Below, one piece after another: positions 7,945-17,118 of a stretch of DNA of 40,493 nucleotides; the stretch's first letter is position 1, and each line of letters opens with the position of its first letter. Origin of the DNA: an uncultured Lachnospiraceae bacterium. Lineage in GTDB: Bacteria; Bacillota; Clostridia; Lachnospirales; Lachnospiraceae. The stretch covers positions 1-40,493 of the forward strand of contig CAJUKV010000032.1 of assembly GCA_910587305.1 (NCBI GenBank). The letters are read 5' to 3'. The position numbers and the translations under genes are program-made. The notes under the pieces were generated by a model. The model was not told the origin of the DNA. It saw only the letters and a list, made by a program, of their open reading frames with translations, and did no database searches.

Positions 7945-10900
7945 ATGAAACGAATTTATCAAAAAACCTTGGCCGGTACCCTGGCGGCGGTGATGCTTGC
8001 CACAAGCGCGTGTACGGTCTCGCCGTCACAAGAAACAACAATCAGCCAGCTAGAACAAGAGGAGCCGGCCCAGCCGAAAGGGAACCTGAGAAAGGGAGAT
8101 GCCGTTGCCGGATTCACGGTGGATACCATTTCCGACAGCCGGATGCTGCAGGCACAGCTGATTGGCTTTACCCATGAAAAAAGCGGCGCGGAACTGGTTT
8201 GGGTAAAAAACAGTGATCCGGAGCTGGCATTTGCCATCAACTATCACACCCCCTATATTGATGAAACAGATACGAACCATGTATTCGAGCACGCGATCAT
8301 TGCTTCATCGGAAAAATATCCCAGCAACAATCTGTTTTTTGATCTGATAGGAAAGAGCTACAATACCTTTATCAACGCGTTTACCTACGATACATTTACT
8401 TCTTATCCCGTAAGCTCTGAAAGTGAGGAGCAGCTTATCAAGCTTATGGACGCGTATTTGAGCTGTATGGTAGCGCCGGATATTCTGAAAAACGAAAACA
8501 TTTTTAAGCGGGAAGCGATCCGTTATGAACTAGACAGCCCGGAAGATGAGATACGGATGATCGGCACGGTTTATTCCGAAGACTTTGGTTTTCTGACCGA
8601 TATGTCCCATGAAGCAGCCAATCATATAAGGGACGCTTTATATCCTGGTCAGTATGCGTCTAATTATATCGGGCGTTCTCACCGGAATTATCAGGATCTT
8701 ACCTATGAGGCTACCTTAGACACCTACCAGCGCTATTACCATTTTGACAACAGCCTGATTTTTCTGTATGGCGATATGGATTATGAAAGAATTTTAAGTT
8801 TTATTGACAAAGAGTATCTGTCAAAAGCTGAAAAGCAAGAAACCGGTCTTTTTGCCTATACGGATCCGCCTTCCAAGAACGGTTATGAGGAAAAAACCGT
8901 ATCTGTACCGGCTTTTGAAGGGGATCAGACGGAAAATGTTTCCCAGATTGATTACGCCTTCAGCTTAGAAGATAAAAAGTGGGAGGATCTGACCGCTTGG
9001 ATCGTGCTGACAAATGTGCTAAACCATGAAAACTCTTCTTTCCACAAAAATCTGAAAGCCCAAGGCATCCAAAATCAGGCCCAGGTATATGTAGATTTGT
9101 ATAGCGCGAAGCCCTATCTCCAATTCAGCCTGCTTAATGGAGATCCGGGGCAGAGCCAGACATTTAAGACTGCTGTAACAAAAACCCTGGCTCAGACCGC
9201 CGAGAAGGGGGTCGATGAAGAGATTCTCCATTCGATCTTAAAGCAGGCAGAAACATCCGGCTATCTGCTCCGGGATGATATGAATGTTGGCATAAATGTC
9301 TTCCCTGATATGGTCAATTACTGGACTCACACCGGAAACTATGATTTTTACAATTTGTTTGAGCAGACTTTACGGAATCTGGAGGCTGACGGTGAACAGG
9401 AAATTTTCCGCCGTCTGGCAGAGGAGGCACGCTCTTCCATACGCAGCGCCCTGGTCACAAATGTACCGGAGCCGGGACTTGCCGAAAAGATTATCGGGGA
9501 ACAGGATGCTTATCTGGTGAACATGAAAGCTTCCATGACGGAAGAAGAACTCATGGAGATGATCCGTGATACGAAGGAATTTCGGGCATGGAATGAGACA
9601 AAGGTATCCAACAGCGACTTTATGATTGATCCGGCCGACATTCCGGATGAAGAACCTTTTACCGGCTACCAAAAAGAAAACGGGGACGGAGTCACTTACT
9701 ATACGGCTCCCGCAGAAGTAGAGCAGGTGGGGAAATATAGGCTATATCTGGACATCAGCGATTTTTCAGAGGAAGAGCAAATGGACCTGGGACTTTTCGG
9801 GATACTGGCAGGCCAGATGGCTACGAAGGAGCATACCTTAGAAGAGATCCTGAACTTAAAAAGTGAATATCTGTATTCTTATAGCATGGAATGCCTGTAT
9901 CCTGATGGGGAAAATGCCTATCCCATGTTCATGCTTAGCTGGATTACATTGACGGAGGATTATGAAACAGGGCTTGACCTCCTGCTGGAGATACTGGGCA
10001 GTACGGATGTTGCCAATACAGAGCGGATTTTGGAACTGCTGGTAAGAGAAGCAGATTTCTATGATTTGTCCCGTACCGATGATAAGCTGAGCCTTGCCCG
10101 TGATCTTGCAGCATCCTACATCTATCGCGACTATGCGTATGAGGAAGCGTATAGGGGGCAAAAATTTTATTATTATCTGGATGAGATCAAAAACAAGCTG
10201 AATGAAGACATCTCTTATGGAGAGGCTCTTTCTAAGCGGCTCCGGTCTATTTCGGAAAAATTGATGAAAAAGGGACGAATGATATTTGCAGGCGCTGCCC
10301 CGGAAGCTGACCTTGAAAGGATCCGGACTGCCAGCAGGGAAATTTTGGAGGCGCTCCCTGCAAAGGAGGGGCAAGAAAGCGTGGTCGCTCTGCCTGCAAA
10401 AGCGCAGAAACGAGCGGTGGCTCTGGAAAGTTCGGATCAATATTCCGTTATTGTTGGAAATTGTTATGAAAATAGTGAATTTTCCGGAAAGTACATTCCC
10501 TTTATGCTGGCGGCCTCTGATCTATATATTGTTCCGAAGCTTCGCTTCCAAATGGGTGCATATAGCGGCGGCGTTTCTTTTTCAGCTGATAATGGCGGCC
10601 TGATTATGTACAGCTACAGCGATCCCAACGCATCAGAGACTTTAAAGGTCTTTGAGGGGACAGCCGATGCCATTACCGAGATGGAACTAACACAGAAGGA
10701 GCTAGACGGATATATTCTCACAGCAGTTTCTTCATCCATTATAAGCAGAGGGGTTCTGGCACAGCCGCTGGACGCCATGGAAAACGAGATCATAGGGTGG
10801 GATACCAAGAAAGCCTGCCAGGTGATCAACGACATGAAAAACGCATCCCTACAGGATCAGAAAGAGGCTGCGGAATGCATCCGTAAAATAATTGAACAAT

Positions 10901-10998
10901 CCGGTATCGCAACCGTAGGCAATGAAACAAAGTTGAAGGCAGCGCAAGGCACTTACGATCAGTTTTTATCCTATAAATCAAAAGAAAAGCAAGAATGA
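7945..10998 (+). CDS. M16 family metallopeptidase lipoprotein (presequence-protease type)
   Basis: 1017-residue zinc protease of the insulinase family with an M16C/PreP-like architecture (two fused clamshell halves), which degrades unstructured peptides. The N-terminus is a lipoprotein signal ending in LATSAC, so it should be tethered outside the membrane. The inverted zinc motif HVFEH has H112, E115 and H116; the distal ligand region is REAIRYELDSPEDE. NAFTYDTFTSYPVSS matches the conserved region after the active site. The ATG at 7945 follows GAGGG; an in-frame ATG at 7903 lacks a signal-peptide-like N-terminus. The gene is alone in a repeat-flanked block. Whether it feeds peptide uptake or clears signal peptides cannot be told from context. 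Confidence 0.92.
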   Translation: MKRIYQKTLAGTLAAVMLATSACTVSPSQETTISQLEQEEPAQPKGNLRKGDAVAGFTVDTISDSRMLQAQLIGFTHEKSGAELVWVKNSDPELAFAINYHTPYIDETDTNHVFEHAIIASSEKYPSNNLFFDLIGKSYNTFINAFTYDTFTSYPVSSESEEQLIKLMDAYLSCMVAPDILKNENIFKREAIRYELDSPEDEIRMIGTVYSEDFGFLTDMSHEAANHIRDALYPGQYASNYIGRSHRNYQDLTYEATLDTYQRYYHFDNSLIFLYGDMDYERILSFIDKEYLSKAEKQETGLFAYTDPPSKNGYEEKTVSVPAFEGDQTENVSQIDYAFSLEDKKWEDLTAWIVLTNVLNHENSSFHKNLKAQGIQNQAQVYVDLYSAKPYLQFSLLNGDPGQSQTFKTAVTKTLAQTAEKGVDEEILHSILKQAETSGYLLRDDMNVGINVFPDMVNYWTHTGNYDFYNLFEQTLRNLEADGEQEIFRRLAEEARSSIRSALVTNVPEPGLAEKIIGEQDAYLVNMKASMTEEELMEMIRDTKEFRAWNETKVSNSDFMIDPADIPDEEPFTGYQKENGDGVTYYTAPAEVEQVGKYRLYLDISDFSEEEQMDLGLFGILAGQMATKEHTLEEILNLKSEYLYSYSMECLYPDGENAYPMFMLSWITLTEDYETGLDLLLEILGSTDVANTERILELLVREADFYDLSRTDDKLSLARDLAASYIYRDYAYEEAYRGQKFYYYLDEIKNKLNEDISYGEALSKRLRSISEKLMKKGRMIFAGAAPEADLERIRTASREILEALPAKEGQESVVALPAKAQKRAVALESSDQYSVIVGNCYENSEFSGKYIPFMLAASDLYIVPKLRFQMGAYSGGVSFSADNGGLIMYSYSDPNASETLKVFEGTADAITEMELTQKELDGYILTAVSSSIISRGVLAQPLDAMENEIIGWDTKKACQVINDMKNASLQDQKEAAECIRKIIEQSGIATVGNETKLKAAQGTYDQFLSYKSKEKQE

Positions 10999-11404
10999 GT
11001 CAAGGGAAAAAGAGAAAGTTTGGAGGTGCTGACAATTCCCAAACATATTTTGACAGCTTAATCCAGTCAAAGCCCCCACCGCAAGCAGCTGGGCATCAAG
11101 CTTGAAACGCCCCAAGGGGCGGGCAAAAGACCCTCGCGGCATTCGCCAACTGTCCGTGCAAGCACGGTCGCCCCACTCATTGTTCGCGGGAATCAAGTTT
11201 TTCGACGTATTTTTCCCTTTCTTTGAAAGAAAAAAGCGTTATACAGTTTGGCCTGTACACGCTCCTTGTGAAATCCGTAAAATCATTTTATCCTCAATTT
11301 GCGGTTTAAAAATGTTTCCGAATAGTCAATAGTCCTCCCCCGCTATTATAAATACAATCATCAACAAAACTCACGAAAAACTATGTATTATAAAAAAATA
11401 TTTA
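10999..11404. other. Intergenic stretch with GC-rich palindromes
   Basis: No convincing gene. The part at 11090-11210 is GC-rich and holds a perfect palindrome CGCCCCAAGGGGCG (11109-11122) and CCGTGC/GCACGG (11154-11167), unlike the AT-rich flanks. It may be a structured element or a remnant. A short CTTTCTTT/AAAGAAA pairing near 11218-11236 could help end transcription. Confidence 0.4.
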
Positions 11405-11971
11405 TCATCCTTTTTTTAATACCGGATAGCAAGTAATCGGAGCTTGTCTTGTTTCATGTACTCCAATTATTTTTTCCATCCAAATCATGTTGTACCAACG
11501 GTCAAATTTGTACCCGCATTTATGAAACTCTCCAACTTTCACAAACCCCATATGTGCGTGAAAATCGGCGCTGTTCGTCGTCAAATATTCATCTTCACAT
11601 TCCGGATAGCCAATACAGGCGTATAAGTTAAGGATTCCCATATCATGCAAAGCTCTTTCCAACGCCTCATAAATTTTTCTTCCCATTCCACATTTTTGTA
11701 CATTATGGTCAAGATAAATCGTCGTTTCGCACGACCAGCCATAAGCGGCTCTGCCGACAAACGCGCCCGCATACGCATATCCTTCAACATGATCATCTTT
11801 CAAAATGACCAGGTAGGGATAACATTGCATCGTTTTTTCCATCCGGTCTTTAAATTCATCAAGGGACGGTGTTTCGTACTCAAACGTTATTGCCGTATTT
11901 TTTACATAGTAATCATATATTTCCAAAATGCGTTCAGCGTCTTCCATGGTAGCGTTACGTACATTAACCAT
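11405..11971 (-). CDS. GNAT family N-acetyltransferase, phosphinothricin acetyltransferase-like
   Basis: 188-residue acetyltransferase that would move an acetyl group from acetyl-CoA to an amine. The N-terminus (VRNATMEDAERILEIYDYYV), ITFEYETPS and the CoA-binding region (TTIYLDHNVQKCGMGRKIYE) match the PAT/Bar-like branch of GNAT proteins. GFVKVGEFHKCGYKFDRWYN near the C-terminus fits the same branch. GAGG lies about 9 nt upstream of the ATG at 11971. Proteins of this branch act on varied small molecules, often methionine derivatives, so resistance to phosphinothricin should not be assumed. The gene stands alone, divergent from the GH4 region. Confidence 0.88.
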   Translation of the reverse strand: MVNVRNATMEDAERILEIYDYYVKNTAITFEYETPSLDEFKDRMEKTMQCYPYLVILKDDHVEGYAYAGAFVGRAAYGWSCETTIYLDHNVQKCGMGRKIYEALERALHDMGILNLYACIGYPECEDEYLTTNSADFHAHMGFVKVGEFHKCGYKFDRWYNMIWMEKIIGVHETRQAPITCYPVLKKG

Positions 11972-12087
11972 AATGAGAACCTCATGACAGTTTATTTTTT
12001 TCGTGCTTTGTCAAAAAAGTATAGCACAATAACATTCTTTATGGAACTGCCAATGGAAATTTATCCGGTGCCATCGGTATAAGTTAT

Positions 12088-12363
12088 TTGCAACTATTCT
12101 TAAATATAACATTTCCACTATTTTTCCAAACAAAATCCCTACCGGAGTTTTTTGGTATCTTTTATAATGATAATAGGCGATATAGCAAATTTCTGATTTC
12201 GGCTCCTGCCAAGGCCGGATATGGAAGTTTTGTAAGACCGAAAGAGGAGGTTCTAAAATCGTTTATTCTTCAGAAATCACAAAATCATTCTGAAACAACT
12301 TTTATTAAAATGTGTATTGAAGCGCTGCGAGTGAAGTGTGAAGAAGAGATGAAGATTTTCTAA
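12088..12363 (+). CDS. Doubtful small ORF ending in repeat copy B
   Basis: A 91-codon frame in the otherwise gene-free 11972-12538 spacer. The middle part (LISAPAKAGYGSFVRPKEEV) looks protein-like, but there is no clear ribosome binding site, and the last nine residues and the stop come from repeat copy B. It could be the tail of a degenerate gene. No family recognised. Confidence 0.2.
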   Translation: MQLFLNITFPLFFQTKSLPEFFGIFYNDNRRYSKFLISAPAKAGYGSFVRPKEEVLKSFILQKSQNHSETTFIKMCIEALRVKCEEEMKIF

Positions 12364-12482
12364 GGCGTCAAAGGACGCCGCCTAAGAAAATCTAAGTCAT
12401 CTCTCGAAGAATCGCCTTGGGCGATTCTTCTGAAATAATTCATGTATTGTTTGTGCCGCAAAGCGGCATGTCGGGAAGTGTG
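12334..12482 (+). repeat. Structured intergenic repeat, copy B (149 bp, inverted relative to A)
   Basis: Bounded by AAGTGTG at both ends. It contains the same three hairpins as copy A and is the same length, with about two differences, but in the opposite orientation. It ends 56 nt before the GH4 start and so probably lies in that gene's leader. The orientation relative to the downstream gene matches the other copies. Confidence 0.9.
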
Positions 12483-12538
12483 TGATATTGCCCATGGCGG
12501 TTGATTATGAATCAAAAGCGCTTCGGAACGGAGGAAAA

Positions 12539-13861
12539 ATGCCAAAAATTACTTTTATGGGAGCCGGAAGCACCATATTTGCCAGAAATGTTTTGGGGGA
12601 CTGTATGTGTACTCCCGCGCTAAGAGAGAGTGAAATTGCGCTTTACGACATTGACCGGAAACGTCTTGAAGAGTCGGAAATTATCTTAGGCGCAATCAAC
12701 AAAAATATCAATGAAGGGCGGGCCGACATCAAAACCTATTTGGGCGTGGAAAATCGCAGGGAAGCCCTTCGGGGAGCGGATTTTGTAGTCAACGCGATTC
12801 AGGTAGGCGGATACGACCCCTGCACCATCATCGACTTTGAGATACCGAAAAAATACGGCCTTCGTCAGACAATCGGAGATACTTTGGGAATCGGCGGCAT
12901 CATGCGTGCGCTGCGCACCATTCCCGTGCTTCAGGATTTTGCCGATGATATGAGCGCGGTCTGCCCTGACGCCTGGTTTTTAAATTACACCAACCCTATG
13001 GCCATGCTTTCCGGTTATATGCAAAGGTACACCAACGTGAAGACAGTCGGTCTTTGCCACAGCGTCCAGGTCTGCTCCGAGCATCTTTTAAGGGAGCTCG
13101 GTATGGAAAATGTTTTAGAGGGGCGAAAGGAACTTATTGCCGGTATCAATCACATGGCATGGCTTCTTGAAATTTATGACAAGGACGGCAATGACCTTTA
13201 TCCTGAAATTAAAAAGCGCGCTTTGGAAAAGAATCGGAGCGAAAAGCATAAAGACATGGTACGCTACGAATATATTCACCGTTTGGGATACTACTGCACG
13301 GAATCCAGCGAACACAACGCGGAGTACAACCCATGGTTTATCAAGAGCCGCCGCCCGGACTTAATTGACGCGTACAACATTCCTCTGGACGAATACCCGC
13401 GACGCTGTATCAATCAGATTGAAGGGTGGGAAAAGGAAAAGAATGATATTTTGAAGGATGGAAAAGTTACCCATGAGCGCTCCAAAGAATATGCTTCCTA
13501 CATTATGGAGGCCATGGTGACAAACGTTCCTTATCGGATTGGCGGGAATGTGTTAAACGAAGGGCTGATTGCCAATCTGCCTTCGGACGCCTGCGTGGAG
13601 GTTCCATGTCTCATCGACAATATGGGCGTACATCCCTGCAAAGTCGGCCGCCTTCCGGTACAGTTAGCCGCCATGAATATGACCAATATCGGCGCGCAGC
13701 TGATGACCATTGAAGCCGCCGTTACCAAAAAACGGGAGGCAATTTACCAGGCCGCCCTGTTAGACCCCCACACTGCCGGGGAGCTGTCCGTGGATGAGAT
13801 TGTGGCTATGTGCGATGAATTGATTGACGCCCATGGGGATTACATGAAAGAGTATCGTTAA
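12539..13861 (+). CDS. Family 4 glycoside hydrolase (alpha-galactosidase/alpha-glucosidase type)
   Basis: 440-residue cytoplasmic GH4 enzyme, a family that cleaves glycosides by an NAD+- and divalent-metal-dependent oxidation/elimination mechanism. The N-terminal Rossmann motif is FMGAGSTIFARN. NYTNPM includes N149, GLCHSV holds C173 and H174, and GINHMAW includes H205; these are the substrate and metal-binding positions of the family. GGAGG with a 5-nt spacer supports the ATG at 12539. The overall look is nearest MelA-type alpha-galactosidases, but GH4 specificity cannot be read from sequence alone. Repeat copy B lies immediately upstream; a second glycosidase gene converges on it. Confidence 0.93.
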   Translation: MPKITFMGAGSTIFARNVLGDCMCTPALRESEIALYDIDRKRLEESEIILGAINKNINEGRADIKTYLGVENRREALRGADFVVNAIQVGGYDPCTIIDFEIPKKYGLRQTIGDTLGIGGIMRALRTIPVLQDFADDMSAVCPDAWFLNYTNPMAMLSGYMQRYTNVKTVGLCHSVQVCSEHLLRELGMENVLEGRKELIAGINHMAWLLEIYDKDGNDLYPEIKKRALEKNRSEKHKDMVRYEYIHRLGYYCTESSEHNAEYNPWFIKSRRPDLIDAYNIPLDEYPRRCINQIEGWEKEKNDILKDGKVTHERSKEYASYIMEAMVTNVPYRIGGNVLNEGLIANLPSDACVEVPCLIDNMGVHPCKVGRLPVQLAAMNMTNIGAQLMTIEAAVTKKREAIYQAALLDPHTAGELSVDEIVAMCDELIDAHGDYMKEYR

Positions 13862-13955
13862 CTATATTTTTCAGCCTTCACTAAATGGTTTTTTATTAAA
13901 TGGCTTTAGATTCCAGCCTTTATTATGGCACCGGCTGCTGATGGCAATCAGGGCT

Positions 13956-14021
13956 TGTTCAGAAATAACTTTTAAATATCGCTGTGAAAAAGACAGCAAT
14001 ATGAAAAGTTATTTCTGAACA
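13956..14021. repeat. 17-bp perfect inverted repeat (large hairpin)
   Basis: Arms TGTTCAGAAATAACTTT (13956-13972) and AAAGTTATTTCTGAACA (14005-14021) around 32 nt that can pair further (GCTGT/ACAGC). It lies between convergent genes and could act as a bidirectional terminator or be a palindromic remnant of a mobile element. Confidence 0.8.
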
Positions 14022-14130
14022 TTTAAACCTCGCTTTGCAGGCCAGAACCTCCTGCCACATAGGAAATATCGCTTTGCCGAAAATCCCCTTTTATTTATGT
14101 GTTAAAATGCCGAAAATCCCTTATTTCAAT

Positions 14131-14242
14131 TTATAAAATGGGCTGTTGCAAAACACAGCAGTTCCGCAATATACATCCGGCGCTTTGAAATATTGCGCCG
14201 CATATTGTGTGAATCTGCTCTCTTGCAACAGCCCATTATAAT
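14131..14242. repeat. ~110-bp palindromic element with ATGGGCTGTTGCAA ends
   Basis: Left arm 14131-14151 contains ATGGGCTGTTGCAA and right arm 14223-14242 contains TTGCAACAGCCCAT; the interior is also imperfectly palindromic (CGGCGC/GCGCCG). CTGTTGCAA resembles terminal repeats of IS6-type elements, but no transposase is present. A MITE-like remnant or bidirectional terminator is likely. The rest of 13862-14277 holds nothing else I can support. Confidence 0.7.
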
Positions 14243-14277
14243 AAATAACAGCAAATTCTCCCGGACATTCAGCCCTG

Positions 14278-15828
14278 TTAAACTTTACGAATCCGCAATG
14301 CCATATACTGTTTCCCCGGCATTTCCACCTGATGATACCCTCTCATGACGCCAAGAGAAGTAACCGTCATATTCCAGGTATCAATCACTTCCACCTCATA
14401 ATCGGCATCGTCCGGCAGGATAACAGGCCGGTACACGGGCTGGCATATGCCAAGGTAATGAATGGAATAATCATAGCATGTTCCCATGCCTTCCCCCACA
14501 TGGCCACCCGCATATCCCACAACTTCGTCAAACATCCCCTCACCTTTCGTCAGGTATCCCCCGGGAACATCTTTCAGGATATCCAATAAAAATTGAAGCC
14601 TTGCCGGGCTCTCCCCTTTTAAGATGCCGCCGTGAGACCACCATAAAATATCTTCCGGATCCATGAAGGTTTCCCCATGACCGCAATGTCCGCCTCTCAT
14701 GAATCCTTCCCAGAACCTTCTCACCAGCTCTTCCCCGGTGATATTGCCCCAGCCAAGTCCGATGTTTCCTTCATAGCAAATCTCGTCCCACACCACAGGC
14801 TTTTCATATTTTTCCAGGAACAGATCCGTGTCCTCGGTGGTTCTGTAAAAATCCACTCTCTGAAGGGAACAGTGGGTCACCCAATCTTTGGAAAAGTCGT
14901 AATTAGGGCCGCCGTTGTGTACGGAAAGAAGCCTGTGGAAAGGATCGTTTTGGGATACCACCTGTCCGTAGCGTTCCCAATCCTCCAGGGTTTTTACCCT
15001 GATAAAGTCAAACTCATTTGACAGAGACCACCAGACGTTTCTAAATGCGGCGTATCTTGCCGTTACATATTTTAAATACCAGTCGCAGGCGTCCCCATCC
15101 ATCTCATTTAATCCCCATTTGTCATAAGGATGCATGAGAATCATGTCAGCCTCAATCCCCATTTCCATCAGCTGTGCGATTCTTTTGTCAAATCTCTTAA
15201 AATGCTCCACATTGGGTCTGGTGTAATCAAAACCGTAGTCCTGCTCCGCCGCCTGTATGCCCGGAAATACCATCCTGCATGTTTTTTCCTTCTCCACAAG
15301 CTCCGGGCTGAGCCCCTCCCCGTTTCCTCTTTCAAAGGGATAGGTCAACGGTTCCGATTTGTTAAATTCATAAAATTTCGGGAAAAAGCAGAACCTGATT
15401 TTATTAAAAGGACTCTTTCTTAAGGTTTCAAGGGTCTGCTCCTGTCTCTCCATGGGCTGATTCACCCACGCGTAGCAGGTCGTTCCAACGGAATAATAAG
15501 GCGTCTTGTCCGCATAGGCCAGATGGACTTTATCGGTTACCAACACCGGTCCGTGGTTCTCCGCCGATGGCGCCGTCACCTCAAAGGAACCTTCCGCGTT
15601 TTCTATGTGGTCGGAAAAATTCCCCTGAATCGTGTAGGTATAAATCCCCTCATAAGAAGGCATAAACCTTGCCTTATATACGCCATTTCCGTCATAAAAT
15701 CCGTTTACCGTTACGCTCTCTTTTTCTCCTTTAAAGGTGACCTTCATCTCGTAATCCCGAAAAGGATTGCCATCCCTTTTCCCTTCGCTGCTGACTTCAA
15801 AAAGTCCCCATTTTTCAATTTGCCCCAT
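14278..15828 (-). CDS. DUF5060-containing putative glycoside hydrolase
   Basis: 516-residue protein with an N-terminal beta-sandwich resembling DUF5060 (KWGLFEVSSEG, YEMKVTF, GFYDGNGVYKARFMPSYEGI) and a TIM-barrel region like the DUF4038/apiosidase-like clan. Acid candidates sit in WWSLSNEFDF (an NE pair as in clan-A nucleophile/acid sites) and KPVVWDEICYEG. The C-terminal beta domain (from about residue 430) resembles DUF5605. There is no signal peptide, so it should act on imported oligosaccharides. The start at 15828 follows GGAGGG. It converges on the GH4 gene, suggesting a small carbohydrate-use locus. The substrate is unknown and the family assignment is from memory of motifs. Confidence 0.78.
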   Translation of the reverse strand: MGQIEKWGLFEVSSEGKRDGNPFRDYEMKVTFKGEKESVTVNGFYDGNGVYKARFMPSYEGIYTYTIQGNFSDHIENAEGSFEVTAPSAENHGPVLVTDKVHLAYADKTPYYSVGTTCYAWVNQPMERQEQTLETLRKSPFNKIRFCFFPKFYEFNKSEPLTYPFERGNGEGLSPELVEKEKTCRMVFPGIQAAEQDYGFDYTRPNVEHFKRFDKRIAQLMEMGIEADMILMHPYDKWGLNEMDGDACDWYLKYVTARYAAFRNVWWSLSNEFDFIRVKTLEDWERYGQVVSQNDPFHRLLSVHNGGPNYDFSKDWVTHCSLQRVDFYRTTEDTDLFLEKYEKPVVWDEICYEGNIGLGWGNITGEELVRRFWEGFMRGGHCGHGETFMDPEDILWWSHGGILKGESPARLQFLLDILKDVPGGYLTKGEGMFDEVVGYAGGHVGEGMGTCYDYSIHYLGICQPVYRPVILPDDADYEVEVIDTWNMTVTSLGVMRGYHQVEMPGKQYMALRIRKV

Positions 15829-15938
15829 TCTTTTTGCCCTCCATGCTTCCAATAGTCCACAAATCCGGACATTTGTCACAAAATTTTATATGTAAACACA
15901 ATCTCCGACATATTTTGCCGGCCAATTATCAGATTAAA

Positions 15939-15970
15939 TTTCCCCGTAGCAAAGCTGCGCTGCGGGGAAA
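15939..15970 (-). terminator. Rho-independent terminator after the hyp cluster
   Basis: Arms TTTCCCCGTAGC (15939-15950) and GCTGCGGGGAAA (15959-15970) with one G-U pair and an 8-nt loop. On the minus strand the stem is followed by a T-rich stretch. It separates the DUF5692-like gene from the DUF5060 glycosidase gene. Confidence 0.65.
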
Positions 15971-16003
15971 AATGAAGCCGAAACGATTAAAATTATGAAT
16001 CCC

Positions 16004-17041
16004 TTACTCCGCTCTGTCCATTGCCAGCTTAAAGTCTTTCTGATCCGTAAAGATCTCATTGGTATAAGGATTCTTATGCTGCTCTTTCGCGCGCTTTAAG
16101 ATTACCAGGAACACTACAAGGTTCACCACAATGGAAATCACGGAAATGACTCCCTGAGCGGCAGGGTTCGCCGTGGTCGGCATGGCTTCCCCAAATGCCG
16201 CCGCTGCGCCGCCCGCGCCATATACGGAAGATACGGTGGTAAAACGGCTTGCATCCTGGAACAGAGGAAATACCTGCGCAAACATACACCAAAGGGCAAG
16301 GGTGTTGGCGCGGTTCTGAATCCATCCCCCTTTGTTCCACAGGGCGTTTGCCACAGTGGGCGCAAGAAGAAGCGCAAATCCGCAGTACCAGGAATGGGTC
16401 GGCAGATTCAAATATGTGTACTGGAAGTTCCAGATATCGTAAGCTAAAATAAAGCACCAGGTCATATCCGGCCAGAGCATATCCTTTTTATCTTTGGAAG
16501 AATAAATCCCCCACCATCCGGTCATACATAAGATATTCAAAATTCCTGCAATGCCGTTTAAAATATTCCACCAGCCCCCGTAAAGCCAGACGCCCTCGGA
16601 AGATTTCCACCAGCCGCCCGCTATGGAACCTGCGCGGACTACGGACTCAAAATCGGATACCACCGCAATCAAAATGTTAATTGCCACAATCACAAAGGGA
16701 AACACCTTAAAGCCATGGGATTTTCCTAATTTCCCCCAATGGTATTTCAGCACCATAAAACCGATACATCCGGCAAGCGCCGCGTACAGCTTTGCATAAT
16801 GGAACCAGCTGTTCATGCGCACGTAAGTCTGGTTATTCAGCGCCCACTCGGCCCCTCTTGCCGCTCCCACATAAATAGAAATAAAGTAAACCGTAAGTAC
16901 CGCGGGAAGCGCAAAGAAACACGCCATTCCTCCCACTTTTGTGCGGCGGGCAATTTCATTCATCAGAATAAGCCCTCCGAAAACCATTACCCAGCCAAGC
17001 AGCTGCCAGCCGGTTGCGCCACTGTAAATTTGAAAAATCAT
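16004..17041 (-). CDS. Polytopic membrane protein (DUF5692-like)
   Basis: 345-residue integral membrane protein with about eight or nine hydrophobic segments. Trp-rich loops such as GGWWKSSEGVWLYGGWWN and NLPTHSWYCG are distinctive and match my memory of the DUF5692 family of Clostridia. I recognise no transporter signature or catalytic motif. The ATG at 17041 follows GGGGG with a 6-nt spacer; codons upstream are rejected as leader. It is the last gene of the cluster hypB, Fe-S/FAD reductase, hypA, so a role in nickel or electron transfer linked to that reductase is possible, but this is inference from position only. Confidence 0.75.
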   Translation of the reverse strand: MIFQIYSGATGWQLLGWVMVFGGLILMNEIARRTKVGGMACFFALPAVLTVYFISIYVGAARGAEWALNNQTYVRMNSWFHYAKLYAALAGCIGFMVLKYHWGKLGKSHGFKVFPFVIVAINILIAVVSDFESVVRAGSIAGGWWKSSEGVWLYGGWWNILNGIAGILNILCMTGWWGIYSSKDKKDMLWPDMTWCFILAYDIWNFQYTYLNLPTHSWYCGFALLLAPTVANALWNKGGWIQNRANTLALWCMFAQVFPLFQDASRFTTVSSVYGAGGAAAAFGEAMPTTANPAAQGVISVISIVVNLVVFLVILKRAKEQHKNPYTNEIFTDQKDFKLAMDRAE

Positions 17042-17118
17042 ATTTTTCCCCCTTTTCTGCGCGGCCGCCTTCTTTTTCCACGCTTGCATCCGCCGCGCCG
17101 ATGTAAGCATGTTTCCTC

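Noticed and set aside
7657..7962. 101-codon minus-strand ORF upstream of the M16 gene
   Set aside because: It overlaps the M16 signal-peptide region, lacks a ribosome binding site and has no protein-like pattern.
9856..10440. 194-codon minus-strand ORF inside the M16 peptidase gene
   Set aside because: It lies wholly within a well-supported coding region and has no recognisable domain or ribosome binding site.
14131..14242. Complete IS6-family insertion sequence
   Set aside because: Only the palindromic ends are present; 112 bp cannot encode a transposase.
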